The notes: generated from the letters alone by a model not told the origin. 36,479 nucleotides of DNA from VBAS01 sp035318985 (GCA_035318985.1 DATHDP010000036.1:1-36479), one strand, 5' to 3'; shown: positions 7,720 through 16,508, counted from the stretch's first letter. A program made the numbers and translations.

Positions 7720-8358
7720 ATGCACCAGACTTTCGATTCAGCTAATTTTAAAAAGATATGTAATAAACTTTGTCGTATTGATAAAGATCTGCATGCTATT
7801 ATCAGGCAATACGGGCATCCGCCTATGTGGACAAGACCTGCCACCTTTCAGACATTGATACTTTTTATCCTTGAACAACAGGTGTCTCTTGCTTCAGCTT
7901 ATGCAGCGTTTAAAAAGCTAAAGGAAAAGGTTGGATATGTAACGCCAACTAAGATCCTTTCGTTAACCGATGCGGAACTTCGTTCCTGTTATTTTAGCCG
8001 TCAAAAAATTATATATGCAAGAGAATTGGCAAAGGCAGTTCAATCAAAACAACTCAGGCTCAATAAAATTTCTATCGCCCATGAAGATGAGATACGCCTT
8101 GAATTAAAAAAGATAAAAGGGATCGGGGATTGGACGGTGGATGTTTATCTAATGCATGCATTGCAACGAACAGATCTTTTTCCTTTGGGCGATATTGCAT
8201 TGGTAAATAGTTTAAAAGAAATAAAGCAATTACATAAGCATACAACAAAAGAAGATATGTTGTCTATTGCGGAGTCGTGGAGGCCTTATCGTACAATTGC
8301 ATCAATGATCCTTTGGCATGCTTATATCAAAAAGAGAAATATCAAATCACAAGGATAG
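7720..8358 (+). CDS. AlkA-like DNA-3-methyladenine glycosylase (HhH-GPD), copy 1
   Basis: A 212-residue base-excision DNA glycosylase of the HhH-GPD superfamily, which removes alkylated bases such as 3-methyladenine. The visible parts are ILEQQVSLASA (about 50-60, the conserved QQ helix), the helix-hairpin-helix LKKIKGIGDWTVDVYLMHAL (about 129-148) and the catalytic Asp158 in FPLGDIAL. The WRPYRTIASMILWHAY motif near the end is typical of AlkA. It lacks the N-terminal domain of E. coli AlkA, as short bacterial members do. It lies 44 bases after the peptidase cassette with a strong hairpin between, so it may be a separate transcription unit. Its stop codon overlaps the first bases of a palindromic element. 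A second homologue lies at 23482-24087. Confidence 0.88.
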   Translation: MHQTFDSANFKKICNKLCRIDKDLHAIIRQYGHPPMWTRPATFQTLILFILEQQVSLASAYAAFKKLKEKVGYVTPTKILSLTDAELRSCYFSRQKIIYARELAKAVQSKQLRLNKISIAHEDEIRLELKKIKGIGDWTVDVYLMHALQRTDLFPLGDIALVNSLKEIKQLHKHTTKEDMLSIAESWRPYRTIASMILWHAYIKKRNIKSQG

Positions 8359-8444
8359 AACAATGATTAACATGATTCGATTGGATTTAGAGGAAATGTG
8401 AAAAACTCCTCTTAATCTTTTTTAATCCTATAAATCACGGTTCT
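8357..8444. repeat. Palindromic intergenic element, copy A
   Basis: Two imperfect inverted arms of about 38 bases (8357-8394 and 8407-8444) face each other. The left begins AGAACAATGATT. The right, read on the minus strand, begins AGAACCGTGATTTATAGGAT and closely matches the left arm of copy B at 23322. The left arm starts inside the TAG stop of the glycosylase gene, and the right arm ends six bases before the fabG stop. The element lies between convergent genes and could also form a bidirectional stem-loop. Confidence 0.75.
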
Positions 8445-8450
8445 TTGGTT

Positions 8451-9206
8451 CTAAATATTTAATCCACCGCAAACACTGATCGTTTGTCCTGTAATATAAT
8501 TTCCCCAATCACTTGCAAGAAATAAAGCAGTGTTGGCGATCTCTTCTCCCGAAGCAAAACGACCTAACGGAATTCCAGCTTTGTATTTATCTGCGGCATC
8601 ACCTTGTTTTAAATAACTCGTCATATCTGTTTCAACAAATCCAGGAGCAATTGCATTGCAGCGAATATTACGACTACCTAATTCTTTCGCCACTGATTTT
8701 GTAAAACCAATGATACCTGCTTTCGATGCGGCATAACTTGTTTGCCCGGCATTTCCCATTTCACCAATGATACTGCTCATGTTAATGATGACACCATTTT
8801 TTGCTTTCATCATTGGCCGAATGACCTGTTTCGTCATGTAAAAAACACTGTTAAGGTTTATTTGTATAACATCATTCCACTGTTCAGGCGTCATTCTCAA
8901 CAAAAGATTATCTTTTGAGATACCAGCATTATTCACGCAGATATCTACCGTTCCGAATTCTTTCAATACATCATTTACAAAAATTTCGCATTGTGCAAAA
9001 TCACCTGCATTACTTTTATATGCCTTTGCTTTTACACCCATGCCCTGCAATTTTGTTTCTAATGCTGAAGCTTTCTCAGCGCTGCTGTCACTAACATAAG
9101 TAAATGCAACATTTGCTCCATGTTCTGCAAACTTTATAGCAATGGCCTCGCCAATACCGCGGGCAGCTCCTGTCACTATTGCAACTTTTCCTTCGAGTAG
9201 TTTCAT
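8451..9206 (-). CDS. fabG: 3-oxoacyl-[acyl-carrier-protein] reductase
   Basis: A 251-residue short-chain dehydrogenase/reductase with FabG character. It reduces 3-oxoacyl-ACP with NADPH in fatty-acid elongation in the cytoplasm. The cofactor motif TGAARGIG is at 12-19 and NNAG at 92-95. The catalytic set is Asn117, Ser145, Tyr158 and Lys162 (YAASK), and the PGFVETDMT loop and the C-terminal GGLNI fit the family. Other fab genes are not in the window, so a SDR acting on another 3-oxoacyl thioester is possible, but the sequence is close to canonical FabG. A -7-like TACTTTTG lies 23 bases upstream of the ATG, so the gene probably has its own promoter despite following the GH3 gene on the same strand. 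Confidence 0.9.
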   Translation of the reverse strand: MKLLEGKVAIVTGAARGIGEAIAIKFAEHGANVAFTYVSDSSAEKASALETKLQGMGVKAKAYKSNAGDFAQCEIFVNDVLKEFGTVDICVNNAGISKDNLLLRMTPEQWNDVIQINLNSVFYMTKQVIRPMMKAKNGVIINMSSIIGEMGNAGQTSYAASKAGIIGFTKSVAKELGSRNIRCNAIAPGFVETDMTSYLKQGDAADKYKAGIPLGRFASGEEIANTALFLASDWGNYITGQTISVCGGLNI

Positions 9207-9229
9207 TTTTTATTTGATTATGTTATCGA

Positions 9230-9237
9230 CAAAAGTA
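9230..9237 (-). promoter_or_regulatory. -7-like element (TACTTTTG) upstream of fabG
   Basis: On the minus strand TACTTTTG matches TAnnTTTG and would start transcription about 17 bases before the fabG ATG. No clear -33 TTTG was found at the standard distance. Confidence 0.5.
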
Positions 9238-9252
9238 ATTCTTATCAACTTC

Positions 9253-9269
9253 CGTTGCGTCGCACTCTT
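9253..9269. repeat. 17-bp interspersed repeat, copy 1
   Basis: CGTTGCGTCGCACTCTT occurs here, between the GH3 stop and fabG, and again at 21555-21571 in the gap before cysS. The core TGCG-T-CGCA is self-complementary. An exact 17-base match is unlikely to be chance in 36 kb. Confidence 0.6.
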
Positions 9270-9276
9270 GTACTTT

Positions 9277-10788
9277 CTATAGGCCATTCAGCAATAAGAT
9301 CTCTTCAATTAAAGTTCTCTCATTGCTTAATCGTGGCACTTTATGTTGTCCACCCAACTTTCCTTTTCTTCTAAGCCATTCTGTAAAAGTTCCTTTCTTT
9401 ATTGCATGTACAACTGGCAAACTCAATGCTATGTTCTTATATCTCTTTGCTTCATAGTCGCTATTAATTGTTTTTAAGGCGCTGTCAAGTTCTCTTATAA
9501 ACTCTTCAAGGCTTGGCGCTTCTTTTTCAAATTCGATCAGCCATTCATGTGCACCATTTGATGAATCAGAAAAATAAACAGGGGCAGCAGTATAATCAGC
9601 CACGACAGCACCAGTTTTTTCACTGGCTATTGCAATTGCTTTATCTGTATTATCAACGATCACTTCTTCACCAAATGCATTGATATAATGTTTCAGTCTT
9701 CCCGAAACTTTTATCTTAAATGGTTTTATAGAAGTGAATTGAATAGTATCACCAAGCAAGTAACGCCACAAACCTCCATTGGTTGAGATTACCAGGGCAT
9801 AATTTTTATGTGTCTCTACATCCTGAAGCCCAATGGTCTGTGGTTCTTTTTTTCCATATTCACCAACCGGCATGAACTCCATAAAAACTCCATGATCGAG
9901 AAATAATAACATACCATCTTCACCTGGATTTTCTGATGCAGCAAAAAAACCTTCGCTTGCATTATACATTTCCAGGTAATGAATGTCTTTACCGATCAGT
10001 TTTTTGAATTGTTCTTTATAGGGAGTAAAGGAAACGCCACCATGCATATAAAGTTCTAGGGTCGGCCAAACATCAGCGATACAATTTTTACCGGTGATTT
10101 CAAGTATTCGTTTAAATAGAACTAATGTCCATGTCGGTACGCCGGAAATAGAAGTCACTACTTCTTTGATCGTACTGTTAGCTAGTTTTTCGATCTTACT
10201 TTCCCATTCATCCATTAGCGCAATGGTAAGATCAGGAGTTCTTATCCAGTGTCCCCAAAAAGGACTGTTCTGCAATAACACAGCGCTTAGATCGCCATAT
10301 TGTGCTTCAGGGTTTACCTGGTTGATTGTATGACTTCCGCCGAGCACCAATCCTTTGCCGGTTAACAGTTCCGATGCAGGATTGAAATTGTAATATAAGG
10401 TCAATACATCTTTGGCTCCTTTGAAATGGCAATCCTGCAAACTCTCGTCACTTACAGGAATGAACTTGCTTTTATCATTTGTGGTGCCACTGCTTTTTGC
10501 AAACCAGTAAATGGGAGTGTTCCATAAAACATTTTGTTCACCATTCAATATGCGATCAATGTATGGTTTCATGTTCTCGTAATCATGAATGGGAACAGCT
10601 TCTTTAAAAGCACGAAGTGTAAACAGTTCTGAAAAATTATATTGCCGGCCAAATTCAGTGTATTGAGCGGCCGTCACCAGGTTTTGTAAAATATCACGTT
10701 GTGCTTCGATCGGATTATTTTTCCAGGCATCTATACGCCACATACGCATACGGGCAAGAGATGATATGGCAGGCGATAGGATTTTCAT
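9277..10788 (-). CDS. GH3-family acyl-adenylating (amido synthetase-like) protein
   Basis: A 503-residue member of the GH3 family, best known from plants, where it adenylates jasmonate or auxin and joins it to amino acids. The nucleotide-binding motifs are present: SSGTTNDKSKFIPVS (about 99-113), YNASEGFFA (about 275-283) and YLLGDTIQFTS (about 343-353), followed by SGRLKHYINAFGEE at the hinge to the C-terminal domain. The start YTEFGRQY (43-50) is also typical. Bacterial GH3 proteins are frequent in Bacteroidota, but their substrates are mostly unknown. It lies between lptB (50 bases upstream) and fabG, all on the minus strand, so an acyl substrate linked to lipid or envelope metabolism is possible. 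No signal peptide is seen. Confidence 0.88.
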   Translation of the reverse strand: MKILSPAISSLARMRMWRIDAWKNNPIEAQRDILQNLVTAAQYTEFGRQYNFSELFTLRAFKEAVPIHDYENMKPYIDRILNGEQNVLWNTPIYWFAKSSGTTNDKSKFIPVSDESLQDCHFKGAKDVLTLYYNFNPASELLTGKGLVLGGSHTINQVNPEAQYGDLSAVLLQNSPFWGHWIRTPDLTIALMDEWESKIEKLANSTIKEVVTSISGVPTWTLVLFKRILEITGKNCIADVWPTLELYMHGGVSFTPYKEQFKKLIGKDIHYLEMYNASEGFFAASENPGEDGMLLFLDHGVFMEFMPVGEYGKKEPQTIGLQDVETHKNYALVISTNGGLWRYLLGDTIQFTSIKPFKIKVSGRLKHYINAFGEEVIVDNTDKAIAIASEKTGAVVADYTAAPVYFSDSSNGAHEWLIEFEKEAPSLEEFIRELDSALKTINSDYEAKRYKNIALSLPVVHAIKKGTFTEWLRRKGKLGGQHKVPRLSNERTLIEEILLLNGL

Positions 10789-10838
10789 TAGTGTGAGAGC
10801 AAGATAAAATTAATTGGCAAAAGCCGGTAAGAAATCAG

Positions 10839-11963
10839 TTAAAGAATTGCTTTCAGGTAAATGGCACAAATACCAAGGATAGAATCAACTTCAATCAAAT
10901 GATTTTTTAAATTGTCTAATTTTTCTCTTTTTAGCAAAGCAAAATCAAGGTCAGGGATATCAAGAGCTTTGTACAGTAATTCTTCGTGTTCAATATTGCT
11001 GGCAAAACCGATCAATGAGGCTTTCAGTTCCCTGAGTTCTTTCATGTATTCATCTGCTTTTATATCGTCGCCCATTATACCTTTATTCCCAAATCTGAAA
11101 TCGTCAATGAAACTAAGGATCGATTTTGTTTTTTCAATTGTATGTTCTGTAAACTGAATTAACTTGGATGGGTTGGTTTCTGTAGTTGCAACCGGCCTGG
11201 CAGCTTCTCTTGCTTCATCGTGTAAATAGTCCTTTCTTCTCAATTCAAAATTCCTTCCAAGATATAGTCTTTTTACTTCATCATCGGCCGCCAGTTCTTC
11301 GGCCGTTCCGTGTTTAAAAATTTTTCCTTCGATCAATAGATAAGCCCGGTCGCAGATACTCAGTGTTTCTGTTACATTATGATCAGTAATAAGAATACCA
11401 ATATTTTTATATTTCAATCTTGCAACAATAGCCTGGATATCTTCAACAGCGATCGGGTCAATGCCAGCAAAAGGTTCATCCAATAAAATAAATTTCGGAT
11501 CGGTTGCCAATGCTCTTGCGATCTCTGTTCTTCTTCTTTCACCACCACTTACTATGTCGCCATTACTTTTGCGGACATGTTCCAATCGAAATTCACGGAT
11601 CAATGTTTCCAATTTCTCCCTGCGTTCATCACGGTTCAATTTAGTCATTTGAAGAACTGCCATAATATTATCTTCTACTGTTAACTTCCTGAACACAGAT
11701 GCTTCCTGCGGCAGGTAACCAATTCCCAATTTTGCCCTTTTATACATGGGTAATTTGGTAATCTCAGTATCATTTAAAAAAACTTTTCCTTCATCTGGTT
11801 TTATCAACCCTACTACCTGGTAAAAAGTTGTGGTTTTACCAGCGCCATTTGGACCAAGCAAACCAACGATCTCGCCTTGTTTTACATCAATGGAAACATG
11901 ATTTACTACTGTCCGTTGACGGTAGCGTTTGACGAGATCTTTTGTAGTGATTGAAATTGACAT
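10839..11963 (-). CDS. lptB: LPS-export ABC transporter ATPase LptB with a C-terminal extension
   Basis: The ATPase drives lipopolysaccharide extraction by LptFG at the inner membrane. The Walker A GPNGAGKT (37-44), signature VSGGERRR (138-145), Walker B FILLDEPF (158-165) and switch His195 are intact, and GIGYLPQEASVFRKLTVEDN is LptB-specific. A longer frame starting at a TTG (11972) is open, but that codon lies inside a -7-like promoter element, so the ATG at 11963 is chosen, giving 374 residues. The family core ends near residue 243. The last 130 residues, rich in charged and Leu residues and probably helical, have no counterpart in E. coli LptB (about 240 residues). No other lpt gene is adjacent. 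It is divergent from metF. Confidence 0.9.
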   Translation of the reverse strand: MSISITTKDLVKRYRQRTVVNHVSIDVKQGEIVGLLGPNGAGKTTTFYQVVGLIKPDEGKVFLNDTEITKLPMYKRAKLGIGYLPQEASVFRKLTVEDNIMAVLQMTKLNRDERREKLETLIREFRLEHVRKSNGDIVSGGERRRTEIARALATDPKFILLDEPFAGIDPIAVEDIQAIVARLKYKNIGILITDHNVTETLSICDRAYLLIEGKIFKHGTAEELAADDEVKRLYLGRNFELRRKDYLHDEAREAARPVATTETNPSKLIQFTEHTIEKTKSILSFIDDFRFGNKGIMGDDIKADEYMKELRELKASLIGFASNIEHEELLYKALDIPDLDFALLKREKLDNLKNHLIEVDSILGICAIYLKAIL

Positions 11964-11969
11964 CAGGAG

Positions 11970-11977
11970 CAAAAGTA
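11970..11977 (-). promoter_or_regulatory. -7-like element (TACTTTTG) abutting the lptB start
   Basis: TACTTTTG on the minus strand ends six bases before the lptB ATG. Transcription starting at the usual distance would give an mRNA with almost no 5' leader. It supports the start at 11963 over the upstream TTG. Confidence 0.5.
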
Positions 11978-12025
11978 AGGGTTGAAAGATTAATGGATGA
12001 GTAGTCTAATTTGCTTTAACATCTA

Positions 12026-12057
12026 TTTGCGTTATGTAGCTATCATGCTTAGCTTTG
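12026..12057 (+). promoter_or_regulatory. Bacteroidota-type promoter of metF (TTTG - 20 bp - TAGCTTTG)
   Basis: TTTG at 12026-12029 and TAGCTTTG at 12050-12057 are 20 bases apart, a full match to the -33/-7 consensus of the Bacteroidota primary sigma factor. Transcription would start near 12063, leaving about 15 bases before the ATG at 12078. This is the best promoter in the window and it fixes the metF start. Confidence 0.65.
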
Positions 12058-12077
12058 CACGTTCTAATAATAAACGA

Positions 12078-13028
12078 ATGAAGGTAATTGATCATATTAA
12101 CCAGGCAAAAGACACATTGATCTCGTTTGAAATTCTTCCACCATTAAAAGGCAAAGGGATCAGCGCTATTTACAACCATCTTGATCCTTTGATGGAGTTT
12201 AAGCCCTCCTATATTAATGTTACTTATCACCGCAGTGAACATATTTTTAAGAAAAGGTCAGATGGGAGTTTTGAAAAAGTAGTGGTACGTAAAAGGCCGG
12301 GGACAGAGGCTATTTGTGCTTCTCTTATGAATCGGTACAATGTTGATACGGTGCCGCATTTGATCTGCGGCGGATTTAGTGTGCAGGACACAGAAGATGC
12401 ATTGTTAACTCTTAGTTACCTCGGCATTGATAATGTATTGGTGCTTCGTGGTGATGCAGCAAAAAATGAAACTTCTTTTGAGCCGGAACCCGGAGGTCAT
12501 AAATATGCGATCGAACTGTTGAAACAAGTGATGGACCTTAATCATGGAATTTACCTGGAAGAAGAATTAAAAGGCACAAGCAGTACAAAATTTTGCGCAG
12601 GTGTTGCAGGCTATCCTGAAAAACATTTTGAAGCGCCGAATATGCAAACGGATCTTACTTACCTTAGAAATAAAGTGGATGCCGGTGCTGAGTACATAGT
12701 AACACAAATGTTTTTTGATAATAAAAAGTTTTTTGAATTTGAAAAGCAGTGTCGTGCTGCGGGAATAACGGTGCCGATCATTCCTGGTCTAAAGCCAATT
12801 ACTTCCAAAAAACAGCTCTCGATCATTCCAAGAACTTTTTATGTTGACATACCAACTGACCTGTCAAACGAAATTTTGAATTGTAAAGATGATACTTGCG
12901 TAGAGCAAGCTGGTACAGAATGGTTGCTGGCTCAATCTAAAGAATTAAAAGCTTCCGGTGTACCGGTGTTACATTATTATACTTTGGGTAAACCACATGT
13001 AGTTTGTAATGTGGTGAAGCAATTGTAG
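12078..13028 (+). CDS. metF: 5,10-methylenetetrahydrofolate reductase
   Basis: A flavoprotein that reduces methylene-THF to methyl-THF for methionine synthesis in the cytoplasm. The frame is open from 11997, but the upstream part overlaps the promoter, so the ATG at 12078 is chosen, giving 316 residues. The catalytic Glu18 is in SFEILPP, the FAD-binding LRGD motif ends at Asp126, and AGYPEKHFEAPN and VTQMFFDN are characteristic of MetF, as is the eight-stranded barrel length. It is divergent from lptB and followed by a half-copy of a palindromic element and a strong bidirectional terminator. metH and other methionine genes are not in the window. Confidence in the function is high. Confidence 0.93.
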   Translation: MKVIDHINQAKDTLISFEILPPLKGKGISAIYNHLDPLMEFKPSYINVTYHRSEHIFKKRSDGSFEKVVVRKRPGTEAICASLMNRYNVDTVPHLICGGFSVQDTEDALLTLSYLGIDNVLVLRGDAAKNETSFEPEPGGHKYAIELLKQVMDLNHGIYLEEELKGTSSTKFCAGVAGYPEKHFEAPNMQTDLTYLRNKVDAGAEYIVTQMFFDNKKFFEFEKQCRAAGITVPIIPGLKPITSKKQLSIIPRTFYVDIPTDLSNEILNCKDDTCVEQAGTEWLLAQSKELKASGVPVLHYYTLGKPHVVCNVVKQL

Positions 13029-13067
13029 AACCACGATTAGCTGGATAACCACAAGGATACTAATGAA
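13027..13067. repeat. Palindromic intergenic element, half copy C
   Basis: AGAACCACGATTAGCTGGAT starts inside the metF TAG stop. Its first 12 bases are identical to both termini of copy B (23322-23481), and AGCT after them matches the right arm of copy B. No facing arm is found before the next gene, so this is a half-site or remnant. The right boundary is approximate. Confidence 0.6.
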
Positions 13068-13073
13068 ATTTAG

Positions 13074-13114
13074 ACAATAAAAAAAGCATATTTATAGTAT
13101 GCTTTTTTTATTGT
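13074..13114. terminator. Bidirectional intrinsic terminator between metF and the parvulin gene
   Basis: A perfect 17-bp inverted repeat (ACAATAAAAAAAGCATA and its complement) with a seven-base loop, TTTATAG. A run of seven A on one side and seven T on the other provides a U-tract for transcripts arriving from either direction. It separates the convergent metF and peptidylprolyl isomerase genes. Confidence 0.88.
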
Positions 13115-13128
13115 GGCGAAGGAATATT

Positions 13129-15057
13129 TTATTTAGCAATGCTCTTTAGCACTTCCTCATTCACTTTTACCGGGTATTTCTTTTTCAATTCTGCTATCCA
13201 TTTTTTATCAATAGAATCCTGGAAGTCGGAAACAACATCGCCACGGGCATCCGCAAATGTTTTTTGACCTGGCGTTGGGTAAATTTTAAATATCAATGCA
13301 AATGAAGCGCTGTTATCATCTTTATTCTTTACAATATTTGTGATCGTGCCGGCTTTAGCAGTTGTTTTTTGTGCGCCGGGTATTTTTGTTATTTCAAATC
13401 GTGATGAGTCTAAAGTTATCTTATCACTGAAATTTTCCAGTAAGGACCTCCATTTCATTTTATCTTTTACCAATGAATTTCTGAATGATCTTGCTGACGC
13501 AGTATCGCCGCAATAGAAAATAACCGCATCAGCGCTGTAGTTCCATTTATACTTGCTTTTATTCTGTTCGTAAAAATCTCTTTGTCCTGCAGTATCACTT
13601 TGTGCTTTCGACCAAACTTCTTTCATCATAATATCAAAAAAGAGGTTACCATCTTTCAGTTCTCTCATTTGCATATTAAATTCTTCATTATATTCTTCAA
13701 GATGGGCACGGTAATAATCCATTACAGAATTTCTTTTAAAGTCTTCATTTAATTCGTGAAAGGGTTTTGCCCCGCTGCCATCTGGTTTAAATCGGTTAGT
13801 GGCAGAATAAGTAAGAAGATCATTGACGATCATGGTTGATACCCCCACACTGAACAAAGCCGTTGATTTATTTACAGGATTGCCGGCAGATGGAGCTTTT
13901 GATGCCATTACGCTGTCAACATACATTTGAAGCATTGCCTGATCAACATTGAATTGTTTAAAATGAGTTTGCGCAAGTATTTTATTGTATAATTTATTCT
14001 TAGCCACGTTTGCCCTGCTATCTTTTTCTACCAGGCTCCGGATCATATCCAGGTTCTTTTTATTTTTTACTGTGTTCGGCGGTGTTAATGATGTTCTTTT
14101 TATAATATGATAACCATGATTTGTAAGAAATGGTTTACTGATCGCTCCATTTTTTAATAAGGAAAAAGCGACGGTCTCAAAAGCCGGATCAAACGTTCCT
14201 AAGCCAAATTCAGGCATTGATCCATTGGAAGCAGAAGAAACCACGTCATTACTGAATGCTGCAGCAAGTTTTCCAAAATCATCACCCTTTTGCAAACGGG
14301 TATAAATAGAATCTGCCAATACAGCGAGCTTCTTTTTTGCAGCTGAATCGCTGCCGGGAGGAACAGCGATAAGAATTTGGGAAACCTTGATTCGGCCAAC
14401 TGCTTTTCTTTCACCAAGATTTTTAAAAATATGATAACCGGAATTTGATCTGAAAGGCGCTGAAAATTTTCCGGGAGAAAGTTTGTAAATAACATTTTCA
14501 AATTGGTAAGGCAATGTAAACACAGTGATATAGCCGAGGTTGCCCTTATTTTGTGCTACAGAAGGATCGGCAGAATATTTCAGTGCAACATTATCAAAAC
14601 TTTTTCCTGACTGAAGCTCCATATAAGCTTCCTGTATTTTTAATTTTACGACAGATGAATCAGAATTATTCGCACTGAAAGGAATAAATATGTGCTGCAT
14701 CTTGATATCTTTCTGGCTCCTTGCAAAAGCTTCGTTCACCATTGCATTCATGCTTTCAGTATCATTCATGTAGTTTTCGATCACCTGGTTGCGCAATGCA
14801 GTATATTCTTCTACAAATCCTGGCATTGAGTCATATCCTCTTAATGTTGCTTCGTGGATCTTTAGTTTGGAGTTTATATAAAGATCAAGATAGTCACTCA
14901 TTTTTTTTGCCTTATCAGTGACTGGAGCAGGATAGACTTTGTTAAATGCTTTTTTGTACTCGTTAGCCGAAACGCTTTTATCTGCATAAGTAAAAAGAGT
15001 TTGAGCGGATAACGAAGTTGTAATAAGAAGTGTGATGAGTAGTGATGGTAGTTTCAT
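13129..15057 (-). CDS. Periplasmic parvulin-type peptidylprolyl isomerase (SurA/PpiD-like, two rotamase domains)
   Basis: A 642-residue exported protein. The signal peptide (about 1-19) ends in LSAQ. Two PpiC/rotamase domains follow: about 118-213 (MQHIFIPF to GYHIFKNLG) and about 223-321 (IKVSQILIAVP to GYHIIKRTS). The N-terminal chaperone-like helical region precedes them and about 320 C-terminal residues follow. By family role it isomerises prolyl bonds and chaperones envelope or outer-membrane proteins. It is the second gene of a pair with the TlpA-like redoxin gene upstream (11-base gap), so the two should be co-transcribed and work together on folding of exported proteins. The opposite strand of the downstream gap carries a strong terminator. 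Bacteroidota usually have several such long parvulins; which paralogue this is cannot be decided. Confidence 0.88.
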   Translation of the reverse strand: MKLPSLLITLLITTSLSAQTLFTYADKSVSANEYKKAFNKVYPAPVTDKAKKMSDYLDLYINSKLKIHEATLRGYDSMPGFVEEYTALRNQVIENYMNDTESMNAMVNEAFARSQKDIKMQHIFIPFSANNSDSSVVKLKIQEAYMELQSGKSFDNVALKYSADPSVAQNKGNLGYITVFTLPYQFENVIYKLSPGKFSAPFRSNSGYHIFKNLGERKAVGRIKVSQILIAVPPGSDSAAKKKLAVLADSIYTRLQKGDDFGKLAAAFSNDVVSSASNGSMPEFGLGTFDPAFETVAFSLLKNGAISKPFLTNHGYHIIKRTSLTPPNTVKNKKNLDMIRSLVEKDSRANVAKNKLYNKILAQTHFKQFNVDQAMLQMYVDSVMASKAPSAGNPVNKSTALFSVGVSTMIVNDLLTYSATNRFKPDGSGAKPFHELNEDFKRNSVMDYYRAHLEEYNEEFNMQMRELKDGNLFFDIMMKEVWSKAQSDTAGQRDFYEQNKSKYKWNYSADAVIFYCGDTASARSFRNSLVKDKMKWRSLLENFSDKITLDSSRFEITKIPGAQKTTAKAGTITNIVKNKDDNSASFALIFKIYPTPGQKTFADARGDVVSDFQDSIDKKWIAELKKKYPVKVNEEVLKSIAK

Positions 15058-15068
15058 AAATAGTGGTT

Positions 15069-16508
15069 TTATTGGCCCTTTATCTTATAGTCAAGTACTT
15101 TATCGATCTGGTCAAAAGGTATTTTTTTGGCTATGATCGCTTTGTCTTTGTCAAGCAAATATAATGTAGGTACTACTTGTACGTCATACAGCTGGTAGTA
15201 ACTCGGGATATTATTTTTTACTCTTGCTTCATTCGCATCCTTTGAATTATAAACATGCTCCCAGCCTTTCAGCTGGTGTTGACCAATAAAGCTCAGCCAA
15301 TCTTTTATGGTGCCATCGGTTTCTTTTGCCACCGCATAGATCTTAACATTCAATGAACTCCACTTGGCCCGGTAAATAGAATCTATTCTTGGTAATGTTT
15401 CTTTACAGTGTCCGCAGGTCGGATCCCAAAAAACAACAATGGTGTATGGATTGGTTATGCTGAATAAGCTTTTTGTTTTACCGGTGCTGTCAGGTAATTG
15501 AATATCGGCCGCTGTAGAACCAAAAATATTTGCAGCCATACTATAGTAGCGATCAAAAATCGTTTTCTTTCCTTTCTCGTTCAACCAGGGATATTCTGTT
15601 TGAGAAAAATATTTTTCAAAAAGATGAACATACACTTTGTCCTCCCACATGTATTGCGGGTTCAGGTAGCGATTAATAAATTTTACCAGCAGGAATCGTT
15701 GCATCTCATCGTTCGCAGTGGCATAAGCAAGCATCCAGTCTATTTCTTTAATCACAGAATCAGGATGGGGATAGATCATTGTTGCGAAATATTCATCTAA
15801 TTTTTCTTCAAAGAAAGAAGTACGGGCAAGACGTTCATCAAAAAACCAGGTATCATCCCAGTAATGATCTTTGTAATAACGATAAGCAAATGTGGAGTCA
15901 TATTTTCCACCGGGGTGCTGGGCAGCAGGCGGCACTTCAGGATTTTTCATCGCTTTTAATAAAGCGCTGATAGTAGCATCAGGATTTTTTTTAATAAGGT
16001 CCTGCCGGTATTGTTGAATGTCTTTATCACTTTTAATGATAGCGTCTGTCCATTTTGTTGAATCGGCTTTTGTTTTTGAGGCAGCTAATTGCTTTTTTCC
16101 ATCTTCAATCTCACGACCCTTAGCGGAAGCGTAATTCTGATATTGCAAAAACAATGTATTATCTGGCGAACCCACAAATTTCATGGAAGGAAGAAGATTC
16201 GCGGAATCGGCAATAACAGCAAATTTTTGTTCTTTGTCGAGCAATACTTCGAAATATCCAGCCTTGTTTGGAAACCCGATAAGGTAAATGCCCTTCTCTA
16301 ATTTTTTTGCTCTTTTAAAAGTGCCGGTGCTGTTATCATCCAGCAATACCGAATCAATAATGGGTTTTTGTTTGCCATAATGATAGCCGAGATAAATGAA
16401 TTGATGTTTGTAAGGCTTGAAAGTGACTTTAAGCTCAAACTCATTTGTTTGTGCAAAAAGAAAATAGGTGGTGCCGAGGCAAAATAGCAGTGAAAATATA
16501 CGCTTCAT
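15069..16508 (-). CDS. Exported TlpA-like thiol-disulfide oxidoreductase
   Basis: A 479-residue protein with a signal peptide ending in LFAQ (about 1-20), a long N-terminal region of the DUF4369/DUF5106 kind common in Bacteroidota redoxins (about 21-330), and a C-terminal thioredoxin fold. The redox centre is CGHC at 365-368 in FWDPTCGHCKETLP, and the cis-proline is Pro447 in VVPTLYLLD. It should act in the periplasm, or tethered at the membrane, in disulfide reduction or exchange. The parvulin gene starts 11 bases downstream, which suggests an envelope protein-folding operon. The N-terminal half probably recognises substrates or is structural. No partner such as a DsbD/CcdA membrane reductase is present in the window. 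Confidence 0.87.
   Translation of the reverse strand: MKRIFSLLFCLGTTYFLFAQTNEFELKVTFKPYKHQFIYLGYHYGKQKPIIDSVLLDDNSTGTFKRAKKLEKGIYLIGFPNKAGYFEVLLDKEQKFAVIADSANLLPSMKFVGSPDNTLFLQYQNYASAKGREIEDGKKQLAASKTKADSTKWTDAIIKSDKDIQQYRQDLIKKNPDATISALLKAMKNPEVPPAAQHPGGKYDSTFAYRYYKDHYWDDTWFFDERLARTSFFEEKLDEYFATMIYPHPDSVIKEIDWMLAYATANDEMQRFLLVKFINRYLNPQYMWEDKVYVHLFEKYFSQTEYPWLNEKGKKTIFDRYYSMAANIFGSTAADIQLPDSTGKTKSLFSITNPYTIVVFWDPTCGHCKETLPRIDSIYRAKWSSLNVKIYAVAKETDGTIKDWLSFIGQHQLKGWEHVYNSKDANEARVKNNIPSYYQLYDVQVVPTLYLLDKDKAIIAKKIPFDQIDKVLDYKIKGQ

Noticed and set aside
11964..11972. Upstream TTG start for lptB (three extra residues)
   Set aside because: The TTG lies inside the -7-like promoter element, and the ATG at 11963 gives the normal N-terminus.
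11997..12077. 27-residue N-terminal extension of MetF
   Set aside because: It spans the best promoter in the window and is not part of the MetF family; the ATG at 12078 fits better.
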